Shown here: positions 44,601 to 52,745 of the stretch, one piece after another
Numbering within the stretch: the first letter of the stretch is position 1
How the letters are laid out: each line of letters opens with the position of its first letter
The notes under the pieces: generated by a model
What the model was told of the DNA's origin: nothing
What the model saw: only the letters and a program-made list of their open reading frames with translations
Database searches by the model: none
Assembly (NCBI GenBank): GCA_029245955.1
Contig: JAQWOH010000079.1
Coordinates: forward strand, 62,001-126,000
Length of the DNA: 64,000 bases
Direction of reading: 5' to 3'
Source: Fuerstiella sp.
Lineage (GTDB): Bacteria; Planctomycetota; Planctomycetia; Planctomycetales; Planctomycetaceae
Made by a program: the position numbers and the translations under genes

Positions 44601-44889
44601 CAGAGTTTCAGGAGAGACGATTATGCAGTGGCAGTGTCAGGCTCGTCTGGTCTGCACGGTCCCGGGACTGCGCGAGCATGATTCGCAGATCCTGGTCGCC
44701 TGCGGAATCAACGATGCGGAACAGTTGGCGCAGAAACGCCCCGCCGATCTGTTCGCACTTGTCCGGCCGTTTTCGGAGACCAGCGAGGGGGAGCGAATTA
44801 TTCGCGGTGGCACCAGGCCTGATCTTGAAGAGATTTCTGACTGGGTTAGCTGGGCTCAGCAGTCACGCACATTGAAAGCTGCCGCTTGA
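41644..44889 (+). CDS. SbcC/YhaN-like ATPase with two C-terminal DUF4332-like modules
   Basis: 1081 residues of SMC/Rad50-type organisation. Walker A GGSGTGKTT (31-39) follows MRFLDFSVKQFGVLKNLQLQ. Long coiled coils run between about 170 and 560, without an obvious zinc-hook CxxC. The signature KLSRGTRDLVALALRLA (about 567-583) and Walker B LIIDDVFILTD (about 598-608) close the ATPase head. After a Thr/Pro linker come two related about 140-residue modules (from about 695 and 936), both starting FYL plus charged residues and containing helix-hairpin-helix-like LSGLTVAELEAIRASGI and GPRTAERLATVEVFTVDDLL, as in DUF4332. The modules are joined by an Arg-rich linker. Likely DNA-repair or DNA-handling ATPase partnered with the upstream degenerate SbcD-like protein; the HhH modules may bind DNA. 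Confidence 0.85.
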   Translation: MRFLDFSVKQFGVLKNLQLQELSPGLTVVYGGSGTGKTTLVHLLRGLLFGYTTEHQAFQAEDGRYGGSVSLESRGRSLRMSRERSHGVSTELSAVDLTTGIPVTVCNGELPAWVNENTFREVFSVGEQEAVRFDLLCRLCLDDAGVATEDEIRRAEDAIMLSVQEREGAGLNNGLRHRITVLQRLREELVAELATMRRVSPEIPQQIARLEAELQRSRESAEPLNLRIQEVSSDVARLEMLHSRLTQQNSVALTVRPIEERISDLVERRQRWSGIQDAVQREISQLTSEAAAPLQCQESLVSVRAIVSRLEERMATADVGANSTGIDRESVPDDIRSEVFALCDYVARHASSVASHLTALESVPGRRMLQDIQHVDTVVKGQIDALKEELERSADVLSITGKYGSACDSAVHAACRKAESIEADGRSIVEVESALARQRQALEDLEGEQSRVADGIRGHEDRLTELQVALRSSGRLQDLDRIKGKIAETDARLCLLNDRRRVLETTEANLQTVIERLGQFLDHNVLEIASEYIDRLTDGECYRLAADSTGTTILAAIQQSPDLQVLQKLSRGTRDLVALALRLAIIQHRAEDSERVPLIIDDVFILTDDARSSAAADLLTEVAADGQQIIFFTCQREVRDLFEQRNACLRHLGPQDTAKPSVVPEPPVATCVPPQPTVMATAKTTETTKPTETTNWLFYLEVDSSIEDLSGLTVAELEAIRASGIINIDELMTLSVEVQRDRFREGGYSISTDRIRAWRGQAELATLVPMLRRSDADLLYAAGIQGAVELSRMRPETVYEVVAVFQKTQSGTRYCRSGRTLDRQQAISWSRWSQHSRTLTEARNARSRFFVHSRGAGEGQASEPVPGGTAGPGRRQNSAGGQSTIRRLKRPGLSDDDCRLREQRHRNRRQRMARHSASYRTSQGKSHNDNAGAAALKFYLNRSADVDAAPSIGPRTAERLATVEVFTVDDLLNANADSIARRLANRRVSGETIMQWQCQARLVCTVPGLREHDSQILVACGINDAEQLAQKRPADLFALVRPFSETSEGERIIRGGTRPDLEEISDWVSWAQQSRTLKAAA

Positions 44890-45065
44890 TTGGTGTGACT
44901 TCGAAATTCATCCCGCGACGGCCGGTGAGAGCGACGGTGTTCCTGCAGCACGCGAATTAAACGGCTAAAGCCCGTGTCGTTCGCCTGCCATACCAGAGTC
45001 CTGCTCAAGCTGCCCGTCACCGGACTCGATATGCTTTCCCGGCCGGCGTCGAACAACGCGATATT

Positions 45066-46445
45066 TCAGTCGTCGTCTGCAGACGGCTGCGGGACGTCGG
45101 TTTGTTGAGACCCCGGCCCGTCGGGTTTCTCTGCTTTCTCGGTTGCTGACTGTGAGTTCTCGGAGCGGGCCGACGTTGTCTCCGCGTCAGGCCGTTCAGC
45201 ACTCGTTACGGAGGAAGTGAGCGGCGAGATGACTCGAGGAACGAGACTCTTCAGGGTGTGGCCCGACGGCTCGTTCACTGCCGTGGAGCTTACGGCACCG
45301 GTCGTTATGCTGGTGTCGAAGTGCGGGTGAGGGTTTCCGTAATGCACGGCGAGCCGAGTGAATGTTGTTTCCGTGGTGGCCGCTGACGGCCGCTCCGGTG
45401 AGATGAACTGATAAGGTCTGGCTATGTTCTTCTGATTCGGATTAACCTGCTGACTGTTCGGGGCTGCATGCTGTACGGGCCGTGGTACCAGCGGTACATG
45501 CGACGTGACCTGCTGTAGTGATTTTTCGAACGCGCGAAATTCTCCCGATGCTGGCAGGCTGCGGGGCCCGGGCTGCCTGCTGCTTGAGACGGCATGAAAA
45601 TCCGTTGCGGTCGGATTCTGTCTGCGTGCCAATGATGCCAGTTCCCGACCACGTTCTTGCGGCACACCTTCCAGCCGCCGGGCCAGATGCCCGATCCACT
45701 GAGGTTCTTTCTCGGCAGCTTTTGTCATCATGCGGGCATACAGGGACACTTCAAACACGTTCCTGTCGAGTATCGAGTTGGTCAATCGTGACGTCAGCTT
45801 TGCTATCGTATCGATGGCCGTGGACGGAAAGTGCACAAACGTCTCGACCTGCTGATTGACCAGAAGTGAGCCGTCCTTGGCTTTGACGAATCGGAACTGC
45901 AGCCAGACCAGTGCTGAGGCTTCAATGGACCCTGGCAGCAGAGGGCTTTCGTATCTTCCTTCAACGATGAACAGGCACTGATTGCCATCGCGCCACAGCA
46001 CGTCAGCGGTTCCCGTAGACCCGTCCGTGGCTTTCGCCTCGTATTCAAACTCATCTGTCTGCCACATCTGCAGCGTCGAAATTCCCATCACCCGCCAGGT
46101 GCTGATGGCAACATCCGGGTGGTTGATCAGGTACTGGTAGATGTCGGGGTTGATGGGATACTGGAGACTTGGCATACGACGGTACTGAGAAATGTTGTTC
46201 AGAATATATGTCGCCCGGGTCTGGGCGTTTCTGGACATCTTTCTGTACGGTATCTGCCTTGTTGTGGATTGCAGAACTTCTTTTTCAGACGTGGCGTCGG
46301 CCAGAATCGTGACGCCAACTCTGCGGGCCAGGTCTTCCAGTCGTGGCGCGGCGTCTGCGTTTTCTGCGACACCCAGGCTCGTCACAAATGCGAGGGCAAT
46401 TGCCCTCGAATGAATCTTTTGAAAGTGCACCAAGACTGTTCCCAT
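45066..46445 (-). CDS. Secreted hypothetical protein with disordered C-terminal half
   Basis: 459 residues with a signal-like N-terminus (AIALAFVTSLGVAENADA). The folded part (about 35-260) contains IPYRKMSRNAQTRATYILNN, WRVMGISTLQMWQTDEFEYE and VWLQFRFVKAKDGSLLVNQQ. I know no named family. Residues about 270-459 are Pro/Ser/Thr/Glu-rich and low in complexity, probably disordered. A planctomycete-type conserved hypothetical. It is convergent to the SbcC/YhaN-like gene; no operon. Confidence 0.65.
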   Translation of the reverse strand: MGTVLVHFQKIHSRAIALAFVTSLGVAENADAAPRLEDLARRVGVTILADATSEKEVLQSTTRQIPYRKMSRNAQTRATYILNNISQYRRMPSLQYPINPDIYQYLINHPDVAISTWRVMGISTLQMWQTDEFEYEAKATDGSTGTADVLWRDGNQCLFIVEGRYESPLLPGSIEASALVWLQFRFVKAKDGSLLVNQQVETFVHFPSTAIDTIAKLTSRLTNSILDRNVFEVSLYARMMTKAAEKEPQWIGHLARRLEGVPQERGRELASLARRQNPTATDFHAVSSSRQPGPRSLPASGEFRAFEKSLQQVTSHVPLVPRPVQHAAPNSQQVNPNQKNIARPYQFISPERPSAATTETTFTRLAVHYGNPHPHFDTSITTGAVSSTAVNEPSGHTLKSLVPRVISPLTSSVTSAERPDAETTSARSENSQSATEKAEKPDGPGSQQTDVPQPSADDD

Positions 46446-47087
46446 AGCGTCGATAGCTCCTGGACCTGGCTGTCACGATTGTCAATCGCAGCACAAGACG
46501 ACGCGTACTTTGTTCAGCCGTGTCCGAGGCCCCCCTCGATACACCGCAGTTCGCATAACTCTCTCGACGACGTGTGTCGACGGAGAATCCCCTGACACTA
46601 ATTTCGGACCCTGACCGCTGCGACCCCACCAAATTGTGCAGCTTCAGCATTGTTTTCTAAACGCACAATCCGTCGTGGCTCTGGTGGCAGCAGAAATGTG
46701 CAGCACGGATTGGCAGCCGAAGTCAGCTTTGCTGTCTGCAGACTCGGCTTACCTGATGACACGCAAAAGGTGCCGATCTTCCGTAATCAGTCTGCAGCGG
46801 TTTCGTTGAGTGAATTGATCTGGCAGGTGGCCTGAAGGCCTGCAGCATCGCTGGTTCAGAACGCATCAGCCACGCCGCTTCTCTGACTTCGGCATCACTA
46901 AACGCGTCTTGATACACTGTGGTGCTGGCACGCGAAGACCGCTGCAGTGTCGGATAGCCAACCGGAAACGCGAGTTTCGCAACTGAGAATCGTCTGTCGG
47001 GGCGACAGTTGACGCTGTCAATATGACGGATTTGTGCGTAGATTAGAGGAAGATATCGGGTCAGCCGTGTTCCAGTGAGCTTTTGTG
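46446..47087. other. Intergenic region without recognisable gene
   Basis: About 640 bases. A plus-strand 61-codon ORF at 46650-46835 has no protein-like pattern and no good ribosome site, and I leave it out. Nothing else, apart from promoters that must lie here for both flanking genes. Confidence 0.4.
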
Positions 47088-47366
47088 ATGCGAAATATTC
47101 TGCGGAACTGCTTCATTTCTACAGCCATTCTTGTCGGTTTCGCGACCGTCGGGGTGTCCACTGTCACGGCCTGCCCAAACTGTAAGTTCGCTAACGAGAC
47201 GGAAAGCAATCGACCCAAGGCGTATATGTACAGCATTCTGTTCATGATGGGAATGCCGGCAACAATCTTCACAGGCTTTGGGATCAGCTTTTACCGAATG
47301 ACTCGTAAAGCCCAGCTGGCCGCGATGGAAGACGGCGCACCGGACGAAGTCTGTCGGAGTAATTGA
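47088..47366 (+). CDS. Small membrane protein with CPNC motif
   Basis: 92 residues from ATG 47088 (a GTG directly upstream at 47085 is an alternative). The signal peptide/helix (ISTAILVGFATVGVSTVTA) is followed by CPNCKFANETESN and a second transmembrane helix (AYMYSILFMMGMPATIFTGF), with a basic/acidic tail. Small proteins of the form export signal - CPxCK - TM are common in planctomycetes near copper or cytochrome genes. The CxxC pair suggests metal or thiol chemistry outside the membrane, but no such neighbours are here, so the function stays open. Confidence 0.65.
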   Translation: MRNILRNCFISTAILVGFATVGVSTVTACPNCKFANETESNRPKAYMYSILFMMGMPATIFTGFGISFYRMTRKAQLAAMEDGAPDEVCRSN

Positions 47367-47518
47367 CATTTCCGTGAATGTTGACGAGTCGCCGGCCACC
47401 CGCGTGCCCTGAGTGTACTCGCAAGTTGCTGACTGCCACCCTGCTGCTTTCCTTCATCTTACGACAGTCACATCCATCAGGGGCGCTACACTCGCTGGTT
47501 CTGTCGGAGGGTAAGTGA

Positions 47519-48628
47519 ATGACCGACGAGTTACTGTTAGAATCGATTAACGTGAAGCTGCCAGCTGACACGACGCCTGGAATCGGCTGCGTGGGGTCCG
47601 GCTTTATCATGGCGGATTGCCACCTGGTGGCGTATCGTCAGCACGGACTCAATCCGGTCGCCATCACATCTCGTACCCGCCGAAATGCAGAGGCGGTTGC
47701 CGAAAGGCACTCCATCGGTGCCGTCTGCGATTCTGTCAAGCAGCTTTGTGAACGTTCTGATGTTCAGATTCTTGATGTTGCGGTGCCTCCTGATCTGCAG
47801 GCTGACACAATCCGCAAAGCGCTGAGCAGCAAACATCACCTGCGGGGCATTCTTGCTCAGAAACCTTTGGGCCGGGACTACGCGGAAGCTTTGCAGATCG
47901 TTCAGTTGTGTGAACAGGCTGGTGTGACGCTGGCCGTCAATCAAAACATGCGTTACGACCAGTCGGTCAGAGCCTGCCATCATTTACTGCACACAGGGCA
48001 ACTTGGCGAACCAGTGCTGGCGACAATCGACATGCGGGCGATTCCTCACTGGATGCCCTGGCAGCAGCGACAGGGATGGGTGACACTGCGAATCATGAGT
48101 ATCCATCACCTGGATACGTTTCGATACTGGCTGGGCGACCCTGACCGAATCTTTGCCAGCGTTCGTCCGGACCCCAGAACGGCACAGCAGTTCGAGCATT
48201 CAGACGGCATCGCACTGTATATTCTGGAATATGATTCCGGGGTCCGTGCGTCTTCATGGGACGACGTGTGGGCCGGTCCTGCCCGTGAGGGTGCGGCCAG
48301 CGACATAGGTATTCGCTGGCGTGTGGAAGGGACGATCGGGATGGCTCGAGGAACAATCGGCTGGCCGGATTATCCCGAACGACGCCCCAGCACTCTGGAC
48401 TATACCACAACTGGGTCCGGGAAATGGCATCAGCCGCGGTGGGATTCTGTCTGGTTCCCGGACGCGTTTATCGGGCCAATGGCTGATCTGTTGTGTGCCG
48501 TGGAAACAGGCACGCAGGCTTCCTGCAGCGGGCAGGAAAATCTGGCCACCATGGCATTAGTTGATGCCGCGTACCTGTCCGCTCGGGAACACAGATCCGT
48601 TTCGCCGGCGGAAATTTCCGAACAGTAG
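47519..48628 (+). CDS. Gfo/Idh/MocA-family oxidoreductase
   Basis: 369 residues. Rossmann domain near the N-terminus: IGCVGSGFIMADCHLVAYRQ with the GxGxxx nucleotide loop. ILAQKPLGRDYAEALQIV corresponds to the EKP motif, with Gln for Glu and the Lys retained. AVNQNMRYDQSVRACHHLLH and MSIHHLDTFRYWLGDPDRIF follow the C-terminal alpha/beta domain, where His often takes part in catalysis. Such enzymes oxidise or reduce sugars, inositols or biliverdin with NAD(P); the substrate is not predictable. A dispersed member of a family that is large in planctomycetes. No signal peptide. Confidence 0.9.
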   Translation: MTDELLLESINVKLPADTTPGIGCVGSGFIMADCHLVAYRQHGLNPVAITSRTRRNAEAVAERHSIGAVCDSVKQLCERSDVQILDVAVPPDLQADTIRKALSSKHHLRGILAQKPLGRDYAEALQIVQLCEQAGVTLAVNQNMRYDQSVRACHHLLHTGQLGEPVLATIDMRAIPHWMPWQQRQGWVTLRIMSIHHLDTFRYWLGDPDRIFASVRPDPRTAQQFEHSDGIALYILEYDSGVRASSWDDVWAGPAREGAASDIGIRWRVEGTIGMARGTIGWPDYPERRPSTLDYTTTGSGKWHQPRWDSVWFPDAFIGPMADLLCAVETGTQASCSGQENLATMALVDAAYLSAREHRSVSPAEISEQ

Positions 48629-48742
48629 CAACACCGTGGCAGGTTGCGTTTCTGGCGACCCGGTTGACGTTGGCGTCCGAAGTGTGTGGAATCTGCAGGC
48701 TACCGTCGCTAACTCCTCACGAAATTGAGACCTGCCGTGAAC

Positions 48743-49108
48743 ATGCCCACTGCCGCGCTCGACGCTGACCCGGACCTTGAACCGGATCCCCTGTTCGTTG
48801 CGAGCTTCCGTGAAGCTCGCTGGATTCTGCTGATGTGGGTGTCTTGTTTTGTGTGGACGCTGACCGTCTGCCTGAATTTTGGATATCCCGAAACAGTTGA
48901 TCCTCAGAGCTTTCCAACGGTGCTGGGGATCCCCGCCTGGGTCGCCTGGGGAATCGCGTTTCCGTGGCTGATTGCAAATGTTGTTACGATTTGGTTCTGT
49001 CTGTGTGTGATGGAAGACGCAGATCTGGGAGACGATGTCGGCGCGGCAGAAGCAGCCCCTGCTGCCGATTCCGCCGCCGCTCCGGCAGCGGGAGACAGCA
49101 ATGTTTGA
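48743..49108 (+). CDS. DUF997-like small membrane subunit
   Basis: About 121 residues from ATG 48743 (earlier TTG 48725 and GTG 48737 are in frame). Two transmembrane helices (WILLMWVSCFVWTLTVCLNF and AWGIAFPWLIANVVTIWFCL) and an Ala/Asp-rich tail. It resembles YhdT/DUF997, which is encoded next to sodium:solute symporters such as PanF. Here its 3' end overlaps the symporter start, which supports co-translation and a common membrane complex. Its role in transport is not established. Confidence 0.75.
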   Translation: MPTAALDADPDLEPDPLFVASFREARWILLMWVSCFVWTLTVCLNFGYPETVDPQSFPTVLGIPAWVAWGIAFPWLIANVVTIWFCLCVMEDADLGDDVGAAEAAPAADSAAAPAAGDSNV

Positions 49109-51029
49109 ATTGTCACTGTACCCACCCACTATGCTGGCCGCAGCGGGATCGTCGGCTTTGGTGACCTTTTGCCTGTATACGCTGGCTGTATTTGGTCTGG
49201 CCGCGTTGTCGAGTCGCCTGCTGAAGAACCGCAACTTCTTAAACGAGTATTTCCTCGGAAGTCGCAGTCTGGGTGTCTGGGCCCTGGCACTCACGTTTGC
49301 CGCCACCAGTGCTTCGGGAGGTTCTTTCACGGGATTTCCATCTTTGATTTACACGCACGGATGGGTGTTGGCGCTGTGGATTGCCAGTTACATGATCTTC
49401 CCGATCTGCACCATGGGTCTGTTGGGAAAACGCATCAATCAGGTTGCCCGAAAAACGGGTGCGATCACCGTACCTGATATTCTGAGAGACCGTTTTCAGA
49501 GTGCGTCGTTTGCAATTCTGGCCACGGCGCTGCTGGTGTTTTTTACCTGTGTCAATCTTGTCGGGCAGTTCAAAGCCGGCAGCATGATTCTGCAGACGCT
49601 GCTGGGTGAAAACGCGACCTACCAGGCTTTGCGCGGTCTGGTTGGAAACTTCATGCAGTCGTCGCAGATACTGGCCGGGCTGGACCCTGGCTACTTTCTG
49701 TGCCTGATTACGTTCGGTGTCGCAGTGATCATCTATACGACGTGGGGAGGATTTCATGCTGTCGTGTGGACTGACGTGATGCAGGGTGTGGTCATGGTTC
49801 TGGGAGTAATCATCATGCTGCCACTGGCGATCTACCAGGTGGGTGGTCTGCAGCATGCGACGGAGACGCTGGCACAGATGGTCCCGCCGCATCGGGCCGA
49901 AATCGTAATTGAAACGCATCTCGAAAATCCGGACGTTCCGAAAGGAACATGGTTGCAGACGGCGGATTCACCTTCACGAATCTTTCGTATCGGTGAAGCA
50001 GCAGCATTTAATGAGGCCGGAAAAGCGACGGTATCGGGTATTGAAGTCGTCGACGCGGGTGACCAGCAGCGTATCCGGTCCGGCGCGGTAGATGTCAGTT
50101 TTGAGCAATCTGTCACCATCGTTGATGTCAGAAGTTCAACACCGGCAGCCTATCCGGGTGACGAACGTCCCGGTGTCTACGTAACGGCTCCCGGCCCCGA
50201 CGCCAACAAAATGGACGGAATGCTGCCGATGAGTCTGGCATTTTCCATGTTCTTTTACTGGGCCATTTCCGGTACGGGGCAGCCCAGCAGCATGGTTCGC
50301 CTGATGGCGTTCAAAGATACTCGCACATTGCGCATCTCCATTGCGAGCGTCGCTATGTATTTTTCTTTCATCTACTTTCCACTGGTGGTGATCTTTTGCT
50401 GCTCACGATTGCTACTGCCCGGTATGGAGGTTGAATCCGACCGCATAATGCCGCAAATGGCGGTGACTCTGACTTCCAACATTGGTGCCGGTTGGCTGGC
50501 CGGTCTGCTGGTGGCCGCACCCTTTGCGGCCGTGATGAGCACCGTCGACAGTTTTCTTCTGATGATTTCTTCGGCCGTGGTACGGGACTACTACCAGAGA
50601 AACGTTAATCCCGATGCTTCTCAGCGAACGCTGCAGCGGATGAGCTACGCCTGTACCATCGTTGTGGGCGTTGGTGTTGTGATTGCGGCACTGAATCCGC
50701 CGGAGTTTCTGCAGTACGTCATTGTGTACGTCGGCAGTGGCCTGGCGGCCTGCTTTCTGGCACCCATGTCGCTGGCTCTGTACTGGAAGCGGATGACCAC
50801 ATCCGGTGCCTTTGCCAGCATGCTGGGTGGCTTTCTGTGTCATTTGTCGCTGTATGTCGTCGGCTGGTATCGTGGAGATGGATTTACGAAACCCATGAGG
50901 CCGTTTTCTCTTGATCCGGTGGTAGTTGGGATCGTGATGTCGTTCACGGCAGGCATTGTTGTGTCACTGTTGACGCCGCCGCCACCGAAGGAACTGGTCG
51001 AAAAGTATTTCTACACCAGGCGAAATTAA
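49101..51029 (+). CDS. Sodium:solute symporter (SSS family, PanF-like)
   Basis: 642 residues from ATG 49101 (GGGAG upstream), an 8-base overlap with the DUF997 gene. Many transmembrane helices; NEYFLGSRSLGVWALALTFA and ATSASGGSFTGFPSLIYTHG are the SSS signature around TM1-2, and YTTWGGFHAVVWTDVMQGVV is the classic SSS TM6 region. FAAVMSTVDSFLLMISSAVV is the sodium-site TM8 element. Imports an organic solute with Na+. The pantothenate symporter resemblance rests on the DUF997 partner only. An approximately 130-residue soluble insertion (about 260-380) lies between helices. Confidence 0.9.
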   Translation: MFELSLYPPTMLAAAGSSALVTFCLYTLAVFGLAALSSRLLKNRNFLNEYFLGSRSLGVWALALTFAATSASGGSFTGFPSLIYTHGWVLALWIASYMIFPICTMGLLGKRINQVARKTGAITVPDILRDRFQSASFAILATALLVFFTCVNLVGQFKAGSMILQTLLGENATYQALRGLVGNFMQSSQILAGLDPGYFLCLITFGVAVIIYTTWGGFHAVVWTDVMQGVVMVLGVIIMLPLAIYQVGGLQHATETLAQMVPPHRAEIVIETHLENPDVPKGTWLQTADSPSRIFRIGEAAAFNEAGKATVSGIEVVDAGDQQRIRSGAVDVSFEQSVTIVDVRSSTPAAYPGDERPGVYVTAPGPDANKMDGMLPMSLAFSMFFYWAISGTGQPSSMVRLMAFKDTRTLRISIASVAMYFSFIYFPLVVIFCCSRLLLPGMEVESDRIMPQMAVTLTSNIGAGWLAGLLVAAPFAAVMSTVDSFLLMISSAVVRDYYQRNVNPDASQRTLQRMSYACTIVVGVGVVIAALNPPEFLQYVIVYVGSGLAACFLAPMSLALYWKRMTTSGAFASMLGGFLCHLSLYVVGWYRGDGFTKPMRPFSLDPVVVGIVMSFTAGIVVSLLTPPPPKELVEKYFYTRRN

Positions 51030-51092
51030 ACCGTCTGATCAGCAGGTGGCGGATGTCTGAGCGAATTCGCGGCACTCGTCGATGGTGGTGTC

Positions 51093-52466
51093 TCAATCGA
51101 TCGCGGAATCGTCCGGCAGAATGTGGCCCATCTTTTCTTTCTTGGTGGCCATGTAGCTGTTTCGACATTCGTGTGCCGGAGCAATAATGGGCACCTGTTC
51201 AACCAGTTCCAGGTCGACAGCATTGTAGACGAAGTCTTCTGTTTTTTTGGGATTGTTGGTGAGCAGGCGGACTTTGTGCAGCCCCAGATCCTTCAGGATC
51301 TGCAGACCGACCATGTAGTCGCGCATGTCTGCCTTAAAGCCCAGTTTGTGGTTGGCCTCGACCGTATCCAGCCCTTCGTCCTGTAGTTTGTAGGCCTTCA
51401 GTTTTGCCAGCAGGCCGATCCCGCGGCCTTCCTGTGGAAGATAAACAACAGCGCCGGCGCCTTCTTTCTGAATCATCTGCATGGCCATATGCAATTGATC
51501 GCCGCAGTCGCAGCGAAGTGAATTCAACACGTCACCGGTAAAGCAGGACGAGTGCATTCGTACGAGTGGGGCATCGACTTTGGACAGGTCCCCCCACACG
51601 ATTGCCATGGGTTCCTGGTCTTCGTGAGTAACCTGATATGCGATGACTCGAGGTGTCCCGCAGTCTCGCATAGGAATTCGCACTTCAACGATTCGAGTAA
51701 TCAGCTGTTCTCGTATCCGACGATACTTGATCAACTCCTCGATCGTGATGATCGGAATATCATATTGGGCGGAAATGGCTTCCAGTTCCTCAAGGTCAGC
51801 CATTCCATGGCCACCCTGACTACAGATTTCGATGATGGCACCAACCGAACGTAAGCCTGCCAGTCGCATCAGGTCGACCGTTGCTTCCGTGTGTCCGGCT
51901 CGGCGCAGGACTCCGCCGTCCATTGCCGCCAGTGGCGACAGATGACCGGGACGCAGAAAATCGTCCGGCCCCGCATGAGGATTGGCAAGTTCCTTGATTG
52001 TTCTGGCTCGATTGTCGGCACTGACGCCCGTACCTGCCTGCAGGTGATCGACGGTTGTCAGAAATGCCGTTTTGTGCGGGGCCGTGTTGTAGGAATCGCC
52101 GATGACCGGTTTGAGTCGCAGGCGTTCTGCTTCGTCGACAGACATCGGCACACACATAGTGCCGCGGCCGATCCGCAGCATGAAATCAACTTGTTCGGCC
52201 GTGATGGATTCCGCCGCGCAGATGAAGTCTCCTTCGTTTTCGCGGTCTTCATCGTCCACCACGATGATCATTTCACCGCGTTTGAGGGCGGACAACACGT
52301 TTTCAATTGCATCGAACGGCACAGAAACACCATTTTCGGGATAAGGGTCGGTGATTGGCAGGGCAAAATACCCTTCAGCCAGAGCAATCAGCTCCGGTGC
52401 TGCCGGGCGAAACGCTGGCGGCGAGGCGTTGCAGGGCTCTTCAATCCAATTGCAAATCGACTCCAT
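51093..52466 (-). CDS. ribBA: Bifunctional DHBP synthase / GTP cyclohydrolase II (RibBA)
   Basis: 457 residues making both committed precursors of riboflavin. N-terminal DHBP synthase (to about 260): VDDEDRENEGDFICAAESIT is the acidic metal loop, then RPGHLSPLAAMDGGVLRRAG. C-terminal GTP cyclohydrolase II (about 265-430): MHSSCFTGDVLNSLRCDCGD with the zinc cysteines, and LPQEGRGIGLLAKLKAYKLQ. Then DYMVGLQILKDLGLHKVRLL. No FMN riboswitch was seen in the 279 bases upstream. No other rib genes adjacent. Confidence 0.96.
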   Translation of the reverse strand: MESICNWIEEPCNASPPAFRPAAPELIALAEGYFALPITDPYPENGVSVPFDAIENVLSALKRGEMIIVVDDEDRENEGDFICAAESITAEQVDFMLRIGRGTMCVPMSVDEAERLRLKPVIGDSYNTAPHKTAFLTTVDHLQAGTGVSADNRARTIKELANPHAGPDDFLRPGHLSPLAAMDGGVLRRAGHTEATVDLMRLAGLRSVGAIIEICSQGGHGMADLEELEAISAQYDIPIITIEELIKYRRIREQLITRIVEVRIPMRDCGTPRVIAYQVTHEDQEPMAIVWGDLSKVDAPLVRMHSSCFTGDVLNSLRCDCGDQLHMAMQMIQKEGAGAVVYLPQEGRGIGLLAKLKAYKLQDEGLDTVEANHKLGFKADMRDYMVGLQILKDLGLHKVRLLTNNPKKTEDFVYNAVDLELVEQVPIIAPAHECRNSYMATKKEKMGHILPDDSAID

Positions 52467-52745
52467 TACTGTTCGAGCCGCTGGCCATTCATTCTACGAG
52501 CGGCGGCCGAATCGACAACACGGTGCTGCCTGTGAGGGAAAAAGCGTGCAGATTCGACGGGAAAGTCAACGTCAAATGACAGGTCCAGTCTCTAGTTTTG
52601 CAGCCAGCAACACTTCGGCCATCCTGTGTCTTGACTCTCATCGCTCAACAAATACCCTAGTCAGTATGCAGAACACGGTTCTGTCCCACCGTGACCTCTC
52701 CCTCCATACGGCATGATGCCGTGCTCACCACCTGGAGATCAATTC

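Noticed and set aside
40422..44889. Classification as a phage-defence system
   Set aside because: SMC/SbcC-like ATPases occur in some defence systems, but there is no neighbouring defence gene, mobile element or effector. The YhaO/YhaN-like repair pair is the simpler reading.
46650..46835. 61-codon ORF as a small protein
   Set aside because: No ribosome site, no hydrophobic or conserved pattern, and composition like non-coding sequence.
51093..52466. FMN riboswitch upstream of ribBA
   Set aside because: Looked in the 52467-52745 gap for the conserved core; nothing resembling it was found by eye.
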